A program made the position numbers and the translations under genes. From Symbiobacterium thermophilum IAM 14863 (lineage in GTDB: Bacteria; Bacillota; Sulfobacillia; Symbiobacteriales; Symbiobacteriaceae), in contig NC_006177.1 of assembly GCF_000009905.1 (NCBI RefSeq), positions 1,550,001 to 1,614,000 of the forward strand: a DNA stretch of 64,000 nt, in the 5' to 3' direction. The notes beneath the pieces were generated by a model. It was not told where the DNA came from and made no database searches. It saw only the letters and a list, made by a program, of their open reading frames with translations. This document shows, in pieces, positions 18,916 to 28,320 of the stretch (within the stretch, counting starts at the first letter, position 1; each line of letters begins with the position of its first letter).

Positions 18916-20478
18916 ATGAGACACCGCCGTGTGTTGGTTGTGCGGGCCGTCGCGCTGGCGACCGCCCTGTCCGTGGCGCTGGCCGGATGTGGACGCGCCT
19001 CCCGCGGACCGGAAGGCGGGGAGGGGGCATCGGGAACCGACTCGGCGCGCCAGAGGCCGGTGGTCGTGCTGCAGGGGGTGGATGCCACCACCCTGGATCC
19101 GGCAGGGCACGCGGAGACACCGGCTTATAACATCCTCAACAACATCTACGACACCTTGATCTACCGGAACCAGGATATGAAGCTGGAGCCCGGCCTGGCC
19201 ACGGAGTGGCGGACGCTGAACGACACCACCTGGGAGCTGAAGCTCCGCGAGGGCGTCCGGTTCCACAACGGCGACCCGTTCAACGCCTACGACGTCAAGG
19301 CCACCATCGAGCGGATCATCGACCCGGAGGAGGCGTCGCCCCGGCGGAACAACCTCTCCGCGGTCCAGGAGGTGCGGGTGATCGACGACTACACGGTGCA
19401 CATCATCACCTCGGTGCCCTACCCGATCCTGCCCAACCGGCTGGCCAATGAACACGTCATCAGCGCCGAGTACCTCGCCGAGTACGGCAAGGAGCACCTG
19501 GCCAATAACCCCATGGGAACCGGCCCCTACAGGTTTGTCCGCTGGGTCAAGCAGGAGGAGGTGGTCCTGGAGGCCAACCCCGACTATTGGCGCGGGGCGC
19601 CCCAGATTCAGCAGGTGATCTTCCGGCCCGTGCCCGAGGCGGCCACCCGCATCTCCCAGATCCAGACGGGGCAGGCCGACATCGCCGTCAACATCCCGGC
19701 CAATCAGGTGGAAGCGCTGCGCAACGACTCCAGGGTCCGGATCGTGGAGGTGCCCAGCGTCCGGGTGATCTACGTGGCCGTTCAGACCCGCAGGGGCGGC
19801 ATCCTGGCCAACCCCACCTTCCGCCGGGCGCTGGCCCACGCCATCGACGGCGAGGCGCTGATCGAGAAGGTGCTGATGGGCAACGGCTACCTGATGGCGA
19901 CGGCGCTGACGCCCCAGCACTTTGGTTTCAACCCCGACCTCCAGCCCTACCGCTACGACCCGGACCTGGCCAGGCAGCTCCTGGCCGAAGCGGGGTATCA
20001 GGGGGAGGAGATCCAGTTCGACACGCCCAGCGGCCGTTACGCCATGGACAAGGAGATGGCGGAGGCCATTGCGGGCCAGCTGGCCCAGGTGGGCGTCAAC
20101 GTGCGGATCCAGGTGAACGAATGGGGCAACCACGTAGACCTCATGACCTCCCGGGAACAGAAAGGCATCTACATCCTGGGCTGGGGCAATGCCACCTGGG
20201 ACGCGGACGGCACCCTCTCCCCGCTGCTGTTCGGCGACGGCGCCTTCTCCTCCTATGAGTCGCCCGAGGTGGACGAGCTGATCCTGCGGGCGCGCTCGAC
20301 CATGGACCCAGCCGAACGGGAGCGGCTGTACCACGAGGCCCTCCGCATGATCCACGAGGACGCGGCCCACCTGATCGACTGGCGGCAGAAGGACGTGTAC
20401 GCCACCTCTACCCGAATCCACTGGCTGCCCCGGTCGGACGAGGAGATCAACCTGTTCTCGGCCACGTGGGCCGGCTGA
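18916..20478 (+). CDS. ABC transporter substrate-binding lipoprotein, oligopeptide type
   Basis: A 520-residue family 5 extracellular solute-binding protein (OppA/DppA group). The signal peptide ends in the lipobox LAGC (Cys about residue 25), so the mature protein is lipid-anchored outside the membrane. Typical blocks are GVDATTLDPAGHAETPAYNI, WELKLREGVRFHNGDPFNAYDV and NPMGTGPYRFV. The ATG at 18916 is chosen because AAGGAGG precedes it and the signal peptide is then ideal; an open frame continues upstream. Two permease genes follow within 7 and 13 bases. Ligand could be peptides, glutathione or nickel-like chelates; the sequence does not decide. Confidence 0.92.
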   Translation: MRHRRVLVVRAVALATALSVALAGCGRASRGPEGGEGASGTDSARQRPVVVLQGVDATTLDPAGHAETPAYNILNNIYDTLIYRNQDMKLEPGLATEWRTLNDTTWELKLREGVRFHNGDPFNAYDVKATIERIIDPEEASPRRNNLSAVQEVRVIDDYTVHIITSVPYPILPNRLANEHVISAEYLAEYGKEHLANNPMGTGPYRFVRWVKQEEVVLEANPDYWRGAPQIQQVIFRPVPEAATRISQIQTGQADIAVNIPANQVEALRNDSRVRIVEVPSVRVIYVAVQTRRGGILANPTFRRALAHAIDGEALIEKVLMGNGYLMATALTPQHFGFNPDLQPYRYDPDLARQLLAEAGYQGEEIQFDTPSGRYAMDKEMAEAIAGQLAQVGVNVRIQVNEWGNHVDLMTSREQKGIYILGWGNATWDADGTLSPLLFGDGAFSSYESPEVDELILRARSTMDPAERERLYHEALRMIHEDAAHLIDWRQKDVYATSTRIHWLPRSDEEINLFSATWAG

Positions 20479-20484
20479 TGGCCT

Positions 20485-21402
20485 ATGGGCCGTTACCTGG
20501 TTCGGCGGCTGGCCCACGCGGGCCTGGTGGTGATCGGGGTCACGTTGGTGGCCTTCTTCCTCACCCGCATGACCGGCGACCCTGTAAGGCTGCTGGCCCC
20601 CCTGGACGCGACCGAGGAAGAGGTGGAGCTCCTGCGGACGCAGCTGGGCTTCAACCGGCCCCTGTACGTGCAGTTCCTGGAGTACATGCGGGGGGTACTG
20701 GTGCTGGATTTCGGGGAGTCGCTCCGGCACGGCGAGCCGGCCATGCGCCTGGTCCTGGAGCGGATGCCCGCCACGCTGCAGCTCTCCCTGGCCGCGCTGC
20801 TGCTGGCCCTGGCCGTGGCCATCCCCATCGGGGTGGTGAGCGCCACCCGCCGGGGGGGCCTGCTGGACGGTCTGGGCACCCTGCTGGCGCTGCTGGGGCA
20901 GTCCATGCCGGTCTACTGGCTGGGGATCCTGCTGATCATCGTCTTCGGCGTGCAGCTCCGGTGGCTTCCGGCGGGCGGCAGGGCGGGCTGGACCTCGTAC
21001 ATCCTGCCCGCCGTGACGCTGGCGGCCTACACCTGCGCCAGCATCATGCGGTTGCTGCGCTCCAGTCTGCTCAACGTGCTGAGTCAGGACTTCATTCGCA
21101 CCGCGCGGGCCAAGGGGCTGGAGGAGCGGAGGGTGATCTACCGGCACGCGCTCCGCAACGCCCTCCTGCCCGTGGTGACGGTGGTGGGGCTGCAGATGGG
21201 CTCGCTTCTCAGCGGCTCCGTGATCACCGAGACCATCTTCGCCTGGCCGGGGGTGGGGCGGTTCGTGGTGCAGGCGATCTTCAACCGCGACTTCTACGTG
21301 GTGCAGGCGGCGGTGTTCCTCTTCGCCCTGATCATCGTCGCGATCAACCTGGTGACGGACCTGGTCTACGCTCTCCTGGACCCGCAGATCCGCTACTCAT
21401 AG
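20485..21402 (+). CDS. ABC transporter permease (DppB family)
   Basis: A 305-residue inner-membrane permease with about six helices. The start MGRYLVRRLAHAGLVVIGVT and the RLTRDP-like segment RMTGDP are typical of DppB/OppB. The EAA loop that contacts the ATPase reads RTARAKGLEERRVIYRHALRNALLP (about residues 203-227, quoted in two overlapping halves: RTARAKGLEERR and VIYRHALRNALLP). It forms the pore with the next gene. Confidence 0.93.
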   Translation: MGRYLVRRLAHAGLVVIGVTLVAFFLTRMTGDPVRLLAPLDATEEEVELLRTQLGFNRPLYVQFLEYMRGVLVLDFGESLRHGEPAMRLVLERMPATLQLSLAALLLALAVAIPIGVVSATRRGGLLDGLGTLLALLGQSMPVYWLGILLIIVFGVQLRWLPAGGRAGWTSYILPAVTLAAYTCASIMRLLRSSLLNVLSQDFIRTARAKGLEERRVIYRHALRNALLPVVTVVGLQMGSLLSGSVITETIFAWPGVGRFVVQAIFNRDFYVVQAAVFLFALIIVAINLVTDLVYALLDPQIRYS

Positions 21403-21414
21403 GAGGTGAGGCCA

Positions 21415-22323
21415 GTGGCAGCGGCCCGTGAGCCGGACACCCGCCGCGAGGACGCCCGGACCGGGCGCAGGGTGCTGCGCCAGGCGTTGCGGCAACTGTG
21501 GCGGCGGAAGGTGGCTCTCCTGGGGGTGCTCATGGTCCTGGGGGCGGTGATCTGCGCCCTGTTTGCCCCCGTCCTGGCGCCGCACGACCCCAACGCCCAA
21601 CAGGTTCAACTCCGGCTGCTGCCGCCCTTCTGGATGGAAGGCGCGCACCCTGCATATCCCCTGGGCACGGACCACCTGGGTCGGGACATCCTGAGCCGGC
21701 TGATCTACGGGTCCCGGGTGTCGCTCACCGTGGGGCTTTCGGCGGTGCTGATCGCAGGCGGCATCGGCACCGCGGCCGGGCTGGCGGCCGGGTACCTGGG
21801 CGGGGCGGTGGACGACCTGGTGGGGCGGCTGGGCGACGTGCAGCTGGCCTTTCCGTTCACGCTGCTGGCCCTGGTGGTGATGGCTGTCCTCGGCACGGGG
21901 ATGGGCAAGACCATCGCCGTGCTCGGCATCACCGGCTGGGTCTTCTATGCCCGTGTGCTGCGCTCCGAGGTGCTCGCCCTGCGGGAGCGGGACTTCATCC
22001 TGGCCTCGCGCGCCCTGGGAAACCCCGGGTGGCGGACCGTGCTCCGGCACCTGTTCCCCAACGTCGCCGGCACGCTGATCGTGCTGGCGACGCTGGAGGT
22101 GCCCCGGGTGATCATCACCGAGTCGGCCCTCACCTTCCTCGGGCTGGGCATCCAGCCGCCCACCGTCACCTGGGGCGGCATGCTGGCCGACGCCCGCAAC
22201 TACATCACCACCCACTGGTGGGTGGCCACCTTCCCGGGTCTGGCGTTGCAGCTGACGGTGCTGGGGCTGAACCTGACGGGCGACTTCCTGCGGGAGATCC
22301 TGGACCCGCGGCTGAACTCCTGA
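21415..22323 (+). CDS. ABC transporter permease (DppC family)
   Basis: A 302-residue partner permease. The N-terminal linker with one helix (VALLGVLMVLGAVICALFAP), the PLGTDHLGRDILSRLIYGSR block (about residues 80-99) and the EAA loop around SRALGNPGWRTVLRHLFPN are typical of DppC/OppC. The GTG at 21415 is preferred because AGGAGGTGA sits directly upstream; an in-frame GTG at 21406 lies inside that site. No ATPase gene (DppD/DppF type) follows, so ATPases must be encoded elsewhere or shared. Confidence 0.92.
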   Translation: MAAAREPDTRREDARTGRRVLRQALRQLWRRKVALLGVLMVLGAVICALFAPVLAPHDPNAQQVQLRLLPPFWMEGAHPAYPLGTDHLGRDILSRLIYGSRVSLTVGLSAVLIAGGIGTAAGLAAGYLGGAVDDLVGRLGDVQLAFPFTLLALVVMAVLGTGMGKTIAVLGITGWVFYARVLRSEVLALRERDFILASRALGNPGWRTVLRHLFPNVAGTLIVLATLEVPRVIITESALTFLGLGIQPPTVTWGGMLADARNYITTHWWVATFPGLALQLTVLGLNLTGDFLREILDPRLNS

Positions 22324-22435
22324 CGTGCACGGTCGAGCAGGATGCCGCGGCCAGGTGCGCCGGGGGATGAAGGGAGCCGCACGGCTGATAGGTCTAAGCC
22401 TGTAGTCAACCGGCGGTGAGTCTGGGTGATCCGAC

Positions 22436-22564
22436 ATGTGGCAGCGTCGCCTGCACCGTGTATCAGCCTGGCTCGCGGCCGTCCTGCTCCTGGGTGCCCT
22501 CGTCCCTCCCGCCGCATCGGCCGCACCGGCGCCACGGTACACCGCCGGCGTCCGTATGAGCTGA
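22436..22564 (+). CDS. Possible small secreted peptide or gene remnant
   Basis: A 42-residue frame, MWQRRLHRVSAWLAAVLLLG continuing to VPPAASAAPAPRYTAGVRMS, with a well-formed signal peptide: basic n-region, hydrophobic core and AASA-A cleavage site. Only about 12-15 residues would remain after cleavage. GGGTGAT lies six bases before the ATG. A strong terminator begins six bases after the stop. It may be a real small exported peptide, or the surviving start of a truncated exported protein. Confidence 0.4.
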   Translation: MWQRRLHRVSAWLAAVLLLGALVPPAASAAPAPRYTAGVRMS

Positions 22565-22570
22565 GCAGAA

Positions 22571-22612
22571 AGAGCCTCTGTCCCGCCGCATGCGCGGCGG
22601 GACAGAGGCTCT
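22571..22612. terminator. Bidirectional terminator
   Basis: A 19-bp perfect inverted repeat (22571-22589 with 22594-22612) around ATGC lies between converging genes. It serves the importer operon on + and the diaminopimelate dehydrogenase gene on -. Confidence 0.88.
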
Positions 22613-22636
22613 GTTCGCTTCAGCCAGAGGTTCTGG

Positions 22637-23536
22637 CTACACCAGCTTCCGGATCCACGCCTCCCGGTCGCCCGGCAGGTAGTCGATGACCGGGATCTCG
22701 ATCATCGTGTAGCACCCCGGCTTCTGCCGGGCGGCGGCCCGCAGCGCCGCCACCATGACCTGCGCGGTGAGCGCCGGGTTGTTGATGCGCATCTCGAACC
22801 GGAACAGCTGGTTGTGGGTGGCCCCGGAGACGCCCTTGCGCTCCATGACCACGCCGTGCCCGACGTCCATCAGCGCGCTGACCGACTCCACCTGCGTAAC
22901 CCGGGTCTCGTCGCGCACGAAGTAGGGGTCGGTCTTGATCGCGCGCTCCACCTCGGCGAAGTCGGCTCCCGGCTCCAGTTCCACGTAGACCGCCCGCTTG
23001 TGTACGCCCATGCCGGCGGGAATCGTCATCGACAGCGCGTCCCGCACCCCGGGGATGGCCTTGACGGCCACGGAATGACCCATGGACATGCCCGGGCCGA
23101 AGTTGGTGTAGGTGATCCCCTTCGGCGCCATGAACTCCAGCAGGGCCCGGATGATCGAGTCGGTGCCGGGGTCCCAGCCGGCCGAGATCACCGCAGCCGC
23201 CCCGTGTTCCCGCGCGACCGGGTCGAGCCGGCGCCGCAGGTCCGCCAGGTCGCCGTGGATGTCGTAGCTGTCCACCGTGTGGATCCCCCTGCGGAGCATC
23301 GCCTCCGCGTACTCCGGCACGGACCGGGTCGGCACGCACAGCAGGGCCCCCTGCACGCCCTCCAGTTGGCTGATGTCGGTCACCACCCTCACGCCCGTGA
23401 GCTCGGGCGGGGTGGCGGCCAGTACCTTGCGGCGGACGACCCCCACCAGCTCCATGTCCGGTGCGGCTTGAACGGCTTCGAGGGCGTAGCGGCCGACGTT
23501 GCCGTAGCCGACCACCGCCACGCGCAGCTTGTCCAT
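22637..23536 (-). CDS. ddh: meso-Diaminopimelate D-dehydrogenase
   Basis: NADPH-dependent reductive amination of L-2-amino-6-oxopimelate (tetrahydrodipicolinate) to meso-diaminopimelate, the one-step route to lysine and peptidoglycan precursor. It has 299 residues. The Rossmann motif is [15 protein letters not shown] (about residues 8-22). The substrate region includes [11 protein letters not shown] and [12 protein letters not shown], as in family members. I recognise it as very like the Symbiobacterium thermophilum enzyme, studied for its broad D-amino acid activity; this is recall, not a search. It is monocistronic, with GGAGGAG before the ATG. Other diaminopimelate genes are not in the window. 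Confidence 0.93.
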   Translation of the reverse strand: MDKLRVAVVGYGNVGRYALEAVQAAPDMELVGVVRRKVLAATPPELTGVRVVTDISQLEGVQGALLCVPTRSVPEYAEAMLRRGIHTVDSYDIHGDLADLRRRLDPVAREHGAAAVISAGWDPGTDSIIRALLEFMAPKGITYTNFGPGMSMGHSVAVKAIPGVRDALSMTIPAGMGVHKRAVYVELEPGADFAEVERAIKTDPYFVRDETRVTQVESVSALMDVGHGVVMERKGVSGATHNQLFRFEMRINNPALTAQVMVAALRAAARQKPGCYTMIEIPVIDYLPGDREAWIRKLV

Positions 23537-23698
23537 CGCTGGAAACTCCTCCTCCAGTTCGATTAACGTTCATTCTACCCTTCCGGCCGGCGCTATGCCA
23601 GTGCCATGCACCCCTGTATGGAAGTCGGCTCGCTAGACAGGTAATTGGGAAGGTATGGCGAATTCTCTCGTTACTGACCAGGCAGGGGGAGTGTTGTC

Positions 23699-25447
23699 AT
23701 GAACATCCCGGTCCGCCGGTACCTGCGGCTGCTGGTGCGCTACCTCAGGCCCCAGTGGGCACAGATGGCATGGCTCGCGCTGCTGCTGGTCACCAGTATC
23801 GGCCTGCAGCTGATCAACCCGCAGATTCTCAGGCGGTTCCTGGACACGGCGGCCGGCGAAGTGTCGGGGGGACCGTCGCTGGTCACCCTGGCGCTGGCCT
23901 TCATCGGAGTGGCCTTCGCCGTGCAGGCGGTGACCGTGCTCGCCCGCTACCTGAGCGAGTCGGTCTCCTGGCGGGCGACCAACGAGCTGCGCGCCGACCT
24001 GGCCGAGCACTGTCTGCGCCTGGATCTGGGCTTCCACAAGCGCCGGACGCCGGGGGAGATGGTGGAACGGATCGACGGCGATGTGACGGCGCTGTCCCAG
24101 TTCTTCTCGCAGCTCTTCATCGGTGTGCTCGCCAACCTCGTGCTCATGCTCGGCATCCTGGTGCTCCTCTTCCGCGAGGACTGGCGGGCCGGCGTGGCGA
24201 TGACGCTCTTCGCGGCGTTCACGCTGTGGGTGCTCGGCAGGATTCACGAGCTGTCCGTGCCGGTGTGGACCCGGCAGCGGCAGGCCTCCGCCGAGTTCTA
24301 CGGCTACCTGGGCGAGGTGCTGTCGGGGACGGAGGCGATCCGGGCCGGCGGCGCCCGGGGCTGGGCGCTGCACCGCTTCCTGCGCAACGTCCAGGACTTC
24401 TACCGGCAGAATCTGGCCGCCAGCATGATGTTCTGGCTGACGTGGAGCACCTCCATCGTCACGTTTGCCGTGGGGGCCGCGCTGTCGCTGGGCGTCGGGG
24501 CGTGGCTGTACGCGCGCGGCGGGGTGACCGTGGGCACGGTCTACCTGCTCTTCCACTACACGGAGCTGCTCCGCCGCCCCATCGAGCAGATCCGCACCCA
24601 CCTGCAGGAGCTGCAGCGGGCCGGGGCCGCGGTGGAGCGGGTGGAGGAACTCTTCGCCCAGCGCACCCGCGTACCGGACGGCCCGGGGCGGGCGCTGCCC
24701 CCGGGGCCCCTGTCGGTGGAGCTGGTTGGCGTTTCGTTCGCCTACGAGCCCGGCGCGCCGGTGCTCAGGGACGTGGATGTCCGGATCGAGCCGGGCGAGG
24801 TGGTCGGGCTCCTCGGCCGGACCGGCAGCGGCAAGTCGACCCTGGCCCGGCTCCTGCTCCGCTTCTATGACCCCGATGCCGGGATCGTGCGCCTGGGCGG
24901 GGTGGACCTGCGGGAGGCCACCGTCGCCGGCGTACGGGCCCGGGTCGGGTTCGTGACGCAGGACGTGCAGCTGTTCGCCGGCACCGTGCGGGACAACCTG
25001 ACGTTCTTCTCCCCGGAGGTCAGCGACGGACGGCTGCTGGCGGTGTTGGAGGAGCTGGGCCTGGGGCCGTGGCTGCAGTCGCTGCCCCAGGGGCTTGACA
25101 CCCCGCTGGAGTCAGGGGGCGGCGGCCTCTCCGCCGGCGAGGCACAGCTGCTGGCCCTGGCCCGGGTGTTCCTGGCCGATCCCGGCCTGGTGATCCTGGA
25201 CGAGGCCTCGTCCCGTCTGGATCCCGCTACGGAGTCGCTGGTGGAGCGGGCGGTGGACCGGCTGCTGGAGGGGCGCACGGGCATCATCATCGCACACCGG
25301 CTGGCGACGGTGGAGCGGGCGGACACGATCCTGATCCTGGAAGACGGGCGGGTGGTGGAGTACGGCCCGCGGGCGGAGCTGGCGGCGGATCCGGCCTCTC
25401 GCTTCTTCCGGATGCTGCGGGCCGGGCTGGAGGAGGTGCTGGTCTGA
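23699..25447 (+). CDS. ABC exporter half-transporter, catalytic-type NBD
   Basis: A 582-residue fusion of a six-helix exporter membrane domain (residues 1 to about 330) and a nucleotide-binding domain. Walker A is GRTGSGKST (about 374-382), the signature reads LSAGEAQ instead of LSGGQ (about 477), Walker B plus catalytic Glu is LVILDEASS (about 498) and the switch His is in AHRLAT (about 531). The next gene overlaps it by one base and encodes the partner. The changed signature here and the changed Walker B in the partner point to one consensus and one degenerate ATP site, as in heterodimeric exporters such as TM287/288 and BmrCD. The substrate is unknown. Confidence 0.92.
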   Translation: MNIPVRRYLRLLVRYLRPQWAQMAWLALLLVTSIGLQLINPQILRRFLDTAAGEVSGGPSLVTLALAFIGVAFAVQAVTVLARYLSESVSWRATNELRADLAEHCLRLDLGFHKRRTPGEMVERIDGDVTALSQFFSQLFIGVLANLVLMLGILVLLFREDWRAGVAMTLFAAFTLWVLGRIHELSVPVWTRQRQASAEFYGYLGEVLSGTEAIRAGGARGWALHRFLRNVQDFYRQNLAASMMFWLTWSTSIVTFAVGAALSLGVGAWLYARGGVTVGTVYLLFHYTELLRRPIEQIRTHLQELQRAGAAVERVEELFAQRTRVPDGPGRALPPGPLSVELVGVSFAYEPGAPVLRDVDVRIEPGEVVGLLGRTGSGKSTLARLLLRFYDPDAGIVRLGGVDLREATVAGVRARVGFVTQDVQLFAGTVRDNLTFFSPEVSDGRLLAVLEELGLGPWLQSLPQGLDTPLESGGGGLSAGEAQLLALARVFLADPGLVILDEASSRLDPATESLVERAVDRLLEGRTGIIIAHRLATVERADTILILEDGRVVEYGPRAELAADPASRFFRMLRAGLEEVLV

Positions 25448-27219
25448 TGTCCACCTGGCGCTTCGTCTGGGGGCTGATCACCTACCGGCCGTGGGTGTAC
25501 CTGGCGGCCGTGGTCTCCTTCACCGTGGCCTACATCCTGCCCGTGGTTCCCGGACTGCTGACCCAGGCCTTCTTCGACCGGCTGACGGGGGCGGCGCCGG
25601 TGGCGCTCGACCCCTGGGCGATCATCGCCCTGCTGATGGCGGCCGCGGTGGCGCGCGTCGCCGCGCTGGCCGCCGGGTTCTTCGCTTCGGCCACCGGCCG
25701 GGAGTCCATGGCCAACCTGCTGCGCCGCAACGTGCTGGAGCGCATCCTGGAGATGCCCGGTGCCGCCGCCCTGCCCGAGTCGCCGGGCGAGGCCCTGAAC
25801 CGGCTCCGGGACGACGTGCTCCATGCCGAGGAGACCGCGGACTTCATGCTGGACGTGGTGGGCCAGACCACCTTCGCCGCGGTGGCCCTCTCCATGCTGC
25901 TGCGGATCGACGCCCGGCTGACGGTGCTGGTGTTCCTGCCCCTGGCCCTGGTTCTCGTCGTCACCCGGGCGGTGGGACGGCGGATCCTCCAGAACCGACG
26001 CTGGAGCCGGGAGGCGACGGCGCGCGTCACCGCGCTGATCGCCGAACTGTTCGCCTCTGTGCAGGCGGTGCAGGTGGCGGGGGCGGAGTCGCGGGTGGTC
26101 GCCCACCTGCGCCGCCTCAACGACGAGCGCCGCCGGGCGATGGTGGCCGACCGGCTGCTGACGCAGGTGCTGGAGTCGATCGCCTTGAACGCCTCGTCGG
26201 TGGGCACCGGCCTCATCCTGCTGCTCGGGGCCCGCACGATGGCGACCGGCCAGTTCACCGTTGGCGAGTTCGCCCTGTTCGTCTACTACCTGGGGTACGT
26301 AGCCGACTTCACCCACTTCGCCGGCCGCTGGCTGGCCCTGTACCGGCAGGCGGGGGTGGCGAAGGATCGGCTGCTGGCGCTGCTCCAGGGGGCACCGCCC
26401 ACGCGGCTGCTCCGGCGGACCGAGATCCCGCTCCGCGGGCCGGTGCCGGTTCCGCCCGAGCCGCCGCCCCCGCCCGCAGAGCCGCTCCGGGAGCTGCGGA
26501 CGGAGGGGCTGACCTACCGCTACCCGGACAGCGGCCGGGGCATCGAGGGCGTGAGCCTCACCATCCCCCGGGGCAGCTTCACCGTCATCGCAGGCCGGGT
26601 GGGCTCCGGCAAGACCACGCTGCTCCGGGTCCTCATGGGCCTGCTGCCGGCGCAGGCCGGCACGGTGTACTGGAACGGAGAGCCCGTTGCGGATCCCGGG
26701 TCCTTCATGGTGCCGCCGCGCTGCGCCGCGACCCCGCAGGTGCCGATCCTCTTCAGCGGCACCCTGGCCGAGAACATCCGCATGGGGCTGGACGCGACCG
26801 AGGCGGAGGTGGCGGCGGCCGTCTACGACGCGGTGCTGGAGCGGGACCTGGCGGGAATGGAGGACGGACTGGAGACCCAGGTGGGCGCACGAGGCGTGCG
26901 GCTTTCGGGCGGGCAGGTCCAGCGTACCGCCGCAGCCCGCATGTTCCTGCGGAGGCCGGAGCTGCTCATCATGGACGATCTCTCCAGCGCCCTGGACGTG
27001 GAGACCGAGCAGATCCTGTGGGAGCGGCTGTTCCGCCAGCGGGACGTCACGTGTCTGGTGGTCAGCCACCGGGAGGCGGCCCTGCGCCGGGCGGACCAGA
27101 TCATCCTGCTGAAGGACGGACGGGTGGTCGACCGGGGGACCCTGGACGAGCTGCTGGCCCGGTCGGCGGAGATGCGGGCGCTCTGGCAGGCCGGCACCAG
27201 CGAACAGGGGCGGGGATGA
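25447..27219 (+). CDS. ABC exporter half-transporter, degenerate-type NBD
   Basis: A 590-residue partner of the preceding gene, sharing one base with it. Membrane domain residues 1 to about 310; then a Pro-rich linker ([14 protein letters not shown], about 336-349) and the NBD. Walker A is GRVGSGKTT (about 383), the signature is canonical LSGGQVQ (about 485) and Walker B is LIMDDLSS (about 507), so the catalytic Glu is replaced by Asp. The switch His is kept in SHREAA. Paired with the LSAGEAQ signature of the first subunit, this gives an asymmetric dimer. Its end overlaps a hairpin shared with the convergent small gene. Confidence 0.92.
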   Translation: MSTWRFVWGLITYRPWVYLAAVVSFTVAYILPVVPGLLTQAFFDRLTGAAPVALDPWAIIALLMAAAVARVAALAAGFFASATGRESMANLLRRNVLERILEMPGAAALPESPGEALNRLRDDVLHAEETADFMLDVVGQTTFAAVALSMLLRIDARLTVLVFLPLALVLVVTRAVGRRILQNRRWSREATARVTALIAELFASVQAVQVAGAESRVVAHLRRLNDERRRAMVADRLLTQVLESIALNASSVGTGLILLLGARTMATGQFTVGEFALFVYYLGYVADFTHFAGRWLALYRQAGVAKDRLLALLQGAPPTRLLRRTEIPLRGPVPVPPEPPPPPAEPLRELRTEGLTYRYPDSGRGIEGVSLTIPRGSFTVIAGRVGSGKTTLLRVLMGLLPAQAGTVYWNGEPVADPGSFMVPPRCAATPQVPILFSGTLAENIRMGLDATEAEVAAAVYDAVLERDLAGMEDGLETQVGARGVRLSGGQVQRTAAARMFLRRPELLIMDDLSSALDVETEQILWERLFRQRDVTCLVVSHREAALRRADQIILLKDGRVVDRGTLDELLARSAEMRALWQAGTSEQGRG

Positions 27220-27230
27220 TCCCCGCCCCT
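27206..27230. terminator. Stem-loop between convergent genes
   Basis: AGGGGCGGGG (27206-27215) pairs with CCCCGCCCCT (27221-27230) around ATGAT. It overlaps the end of the second ABC gene and lies just beyond the stop of the convergent small gene. T-tract is poor on both sides. Confidence 0.5.
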
Positions 27231-27238
27231 ATGGCTGT

Positions 27239-27439
27239 CTAGTCGTCCTCGTCGCCGGAGCCGTCGTCCTCGCCCGAGCCGTCGTCCTGCCAGAAGGCAG
27301 CCAGGGTGCCCCGGTCGTCGCGGGAGAGAGCGAAGAAGACCACTGCAAGGATCAGGTTCTCCGAGACGCCTGCACCGTCGAGCCGGCGGACGAGCCGGAA
27401 CAGCTGCCGCAGCTGGCGGCGGATCCTGCTGCTTGCCAC
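27239..27439 (-). CDS. Small protein with acidic tail
   Basis: A 66-residue protein in three parts: basic N-terminus (SSRIRRQLRQLFRLVRRLDG), a hydrophobic middle (SENLILAVVFFALS) and a very acidic tail rich in Asp, Gly and Ser (DDGSGEDDGSGDEDD). The GTG start at 27437-27439 has an AGGAGGGAG site nine bases upstream, which supports it as a real gene. It is convergent with the ABC exporter. Charge-separated small proteins like this can bind membranes or nucleic acids; I do not recognise a family. Confidence 0.65.
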   Translation of the reverse strand: MASSRIRRQLRQLFRLVRRLDGAGVSENLILAVVFFALSRDDRGTLAAFWQDDGSGEDDGSGDEDD

Positions 27440-27544
27440 GCGGATCTCCCTCCTGCGAACAGGTCGGCACGCACCGTCCCGCTGTCCTTACGGCCTGCTG
27501 AGGGGCCGCCGTGCAGCGGAAGGGAGCGGCCGCCGGTGCTTATG

Positions 27545-27844
27545 TTATGTAACCCCTGCTGCGGGAGTGCACGACGTGGGGGAAAAACGGCGCCCGCGGC
27601 GTCGATTGGGCCGGACGGCCGGCAGGAAGGCCGGCAGAAAGAACGGGACGCCCGGGCGATGGCCTGCACGCATGCCGATGAAGACGACGGCCGCGGCGAT
27701 GACGACGATGATGACGATGGCGATGACGATGACGGCGATGAACACCGCAGCCATGCCCACGACAGGCCCCTGTGAAAGCCCGGCAACGGCAGGCAGGAGA
27801 GCAGCCGCGGAAACAAGTGGAAGAAGGAGCGCCTGAGGGCGCAT
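27545..27844 (-). CDS. Possible small hydrophobic protein
   Basis: A 99-residue frame. An N-terminal signal-like segment (LLLPLVSAAALLPAVAG) and a second long aliphatic segment (AVFIAVIVIAIVIIVVIAAA) are followed by a basic tail. The ATG lacks a clear ribosome binding site; an AGGTGA lies further upstream (about 27905) in front of competing frames. The region is repetitive (GATGAC on + strand), and both strands give odd open frames. It occupies part of the 600-base gap between the acidic-tail gene and the spore protein genes. Confidence 0.3.
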   Translation of the reverse strand: MRPQALLLPLVSAAALLPAVAGLSQGPVVGMAAVFIAVIVIAIVIIVVIAAAVVFIGMRAGHRPGVPFFLPAFLPAVRPNRRRGRRFSPTSCTPAAGVT

Positions 27845-27993
27845 GACGCGCAGCGCCGCTGCAGCGGGAAAGCCCGCCGCAGCGGCGCCGGCGCATCTTC
27901 AGGGGTCACCTCCCTCCGGTGCGACCGCGGCGGCCGGTCGGTGCGATCAGGCCGGCAGCACCGCGACGGCGCACCCTTGGCAACAGATTCCTT

Positions 27994-28023
27994 GCATGAG
28001 GTTGACCACTTCGATGCAGATTA
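27994..28023 (+). promoter_or_regulatory. Sigma-G-like promoter of the SASP cluster
   Basis: GCATG (27994-27998) matches the sigma-G -35 consensus from Bacillus. After 18 bases, CAGATTA (28017-28023) matches CATnnTA with one mismatch. It lies 33 bases before the first SASP start, and SASP genes are sigma-G targets in Bacillus. Confidence 0.6.
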
Positions 28024-28055
28024 CAGGCAACGACATAACCAGGAGGCACAGATCG

Positions 28056-28274
28056 ATGCCAGGGAACAATAACTCGATCCTCGTTTCGCAGGCTCGCGCC
28101 GCGCTGGAGCAGATGAAGAACGAGACCGCGGCGGAGCTCGGCATCCAGAACTACGCGCAGCAGTACAAGGGCGACCTGCCCAGCCGGGTCAACGGTTCCG
28201 TGGGCGGGTACATGGTCAAGAAGATGATCGCCCTGGCCGAGCAGCAACTGGCGGGGGGCACCGGCACCTTCTAG
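28056..28274 (+). CDS. Alpha/beta-type small acid-soluble spore protein 1
   Basis: A 72-residue DNA-binding protein that coats and protects DNA in the forespore. The first conserved helix holds the region cut by GPR (ALEQMKNETAAELGI, about residues 15-29); the second family block is SRVNGSVGGYMVKKMI. AGGAGG lies nine bases before the ATG. It is the first of three paralogs; residues from about 7 to 68 are almost identical to copy 2, showing recent duplication. Confidence 0.95.
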   Translation: MPGNNNSILVSQARAALEQMKNETAAELGIQNYAQQYKGDLPSRVNGSVGGYMVKKMIALAEQQLAGGTGTF

Positions 28275-28320
28275 TGCCCTGCCGCACGTTCACTGATCAC
28301 ACTACAAGGAGGAGAGTCTC

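Noticed and set aside
17854-21147. 1097-codon minus-strand frame
   Set aside because: It spans the chemoreceptor, binding protein and permease genes antisense and has shadow composition; the sense genes have full domain support.
27536-27775. Plus-strand frame with a long poly-Asp run
   Set aside because: No ribosome binding site, and the Asp run is only the complement of a GTCATC-rich stretch; the reverse hydrophobic frame is somewhat more plausible but also weak.
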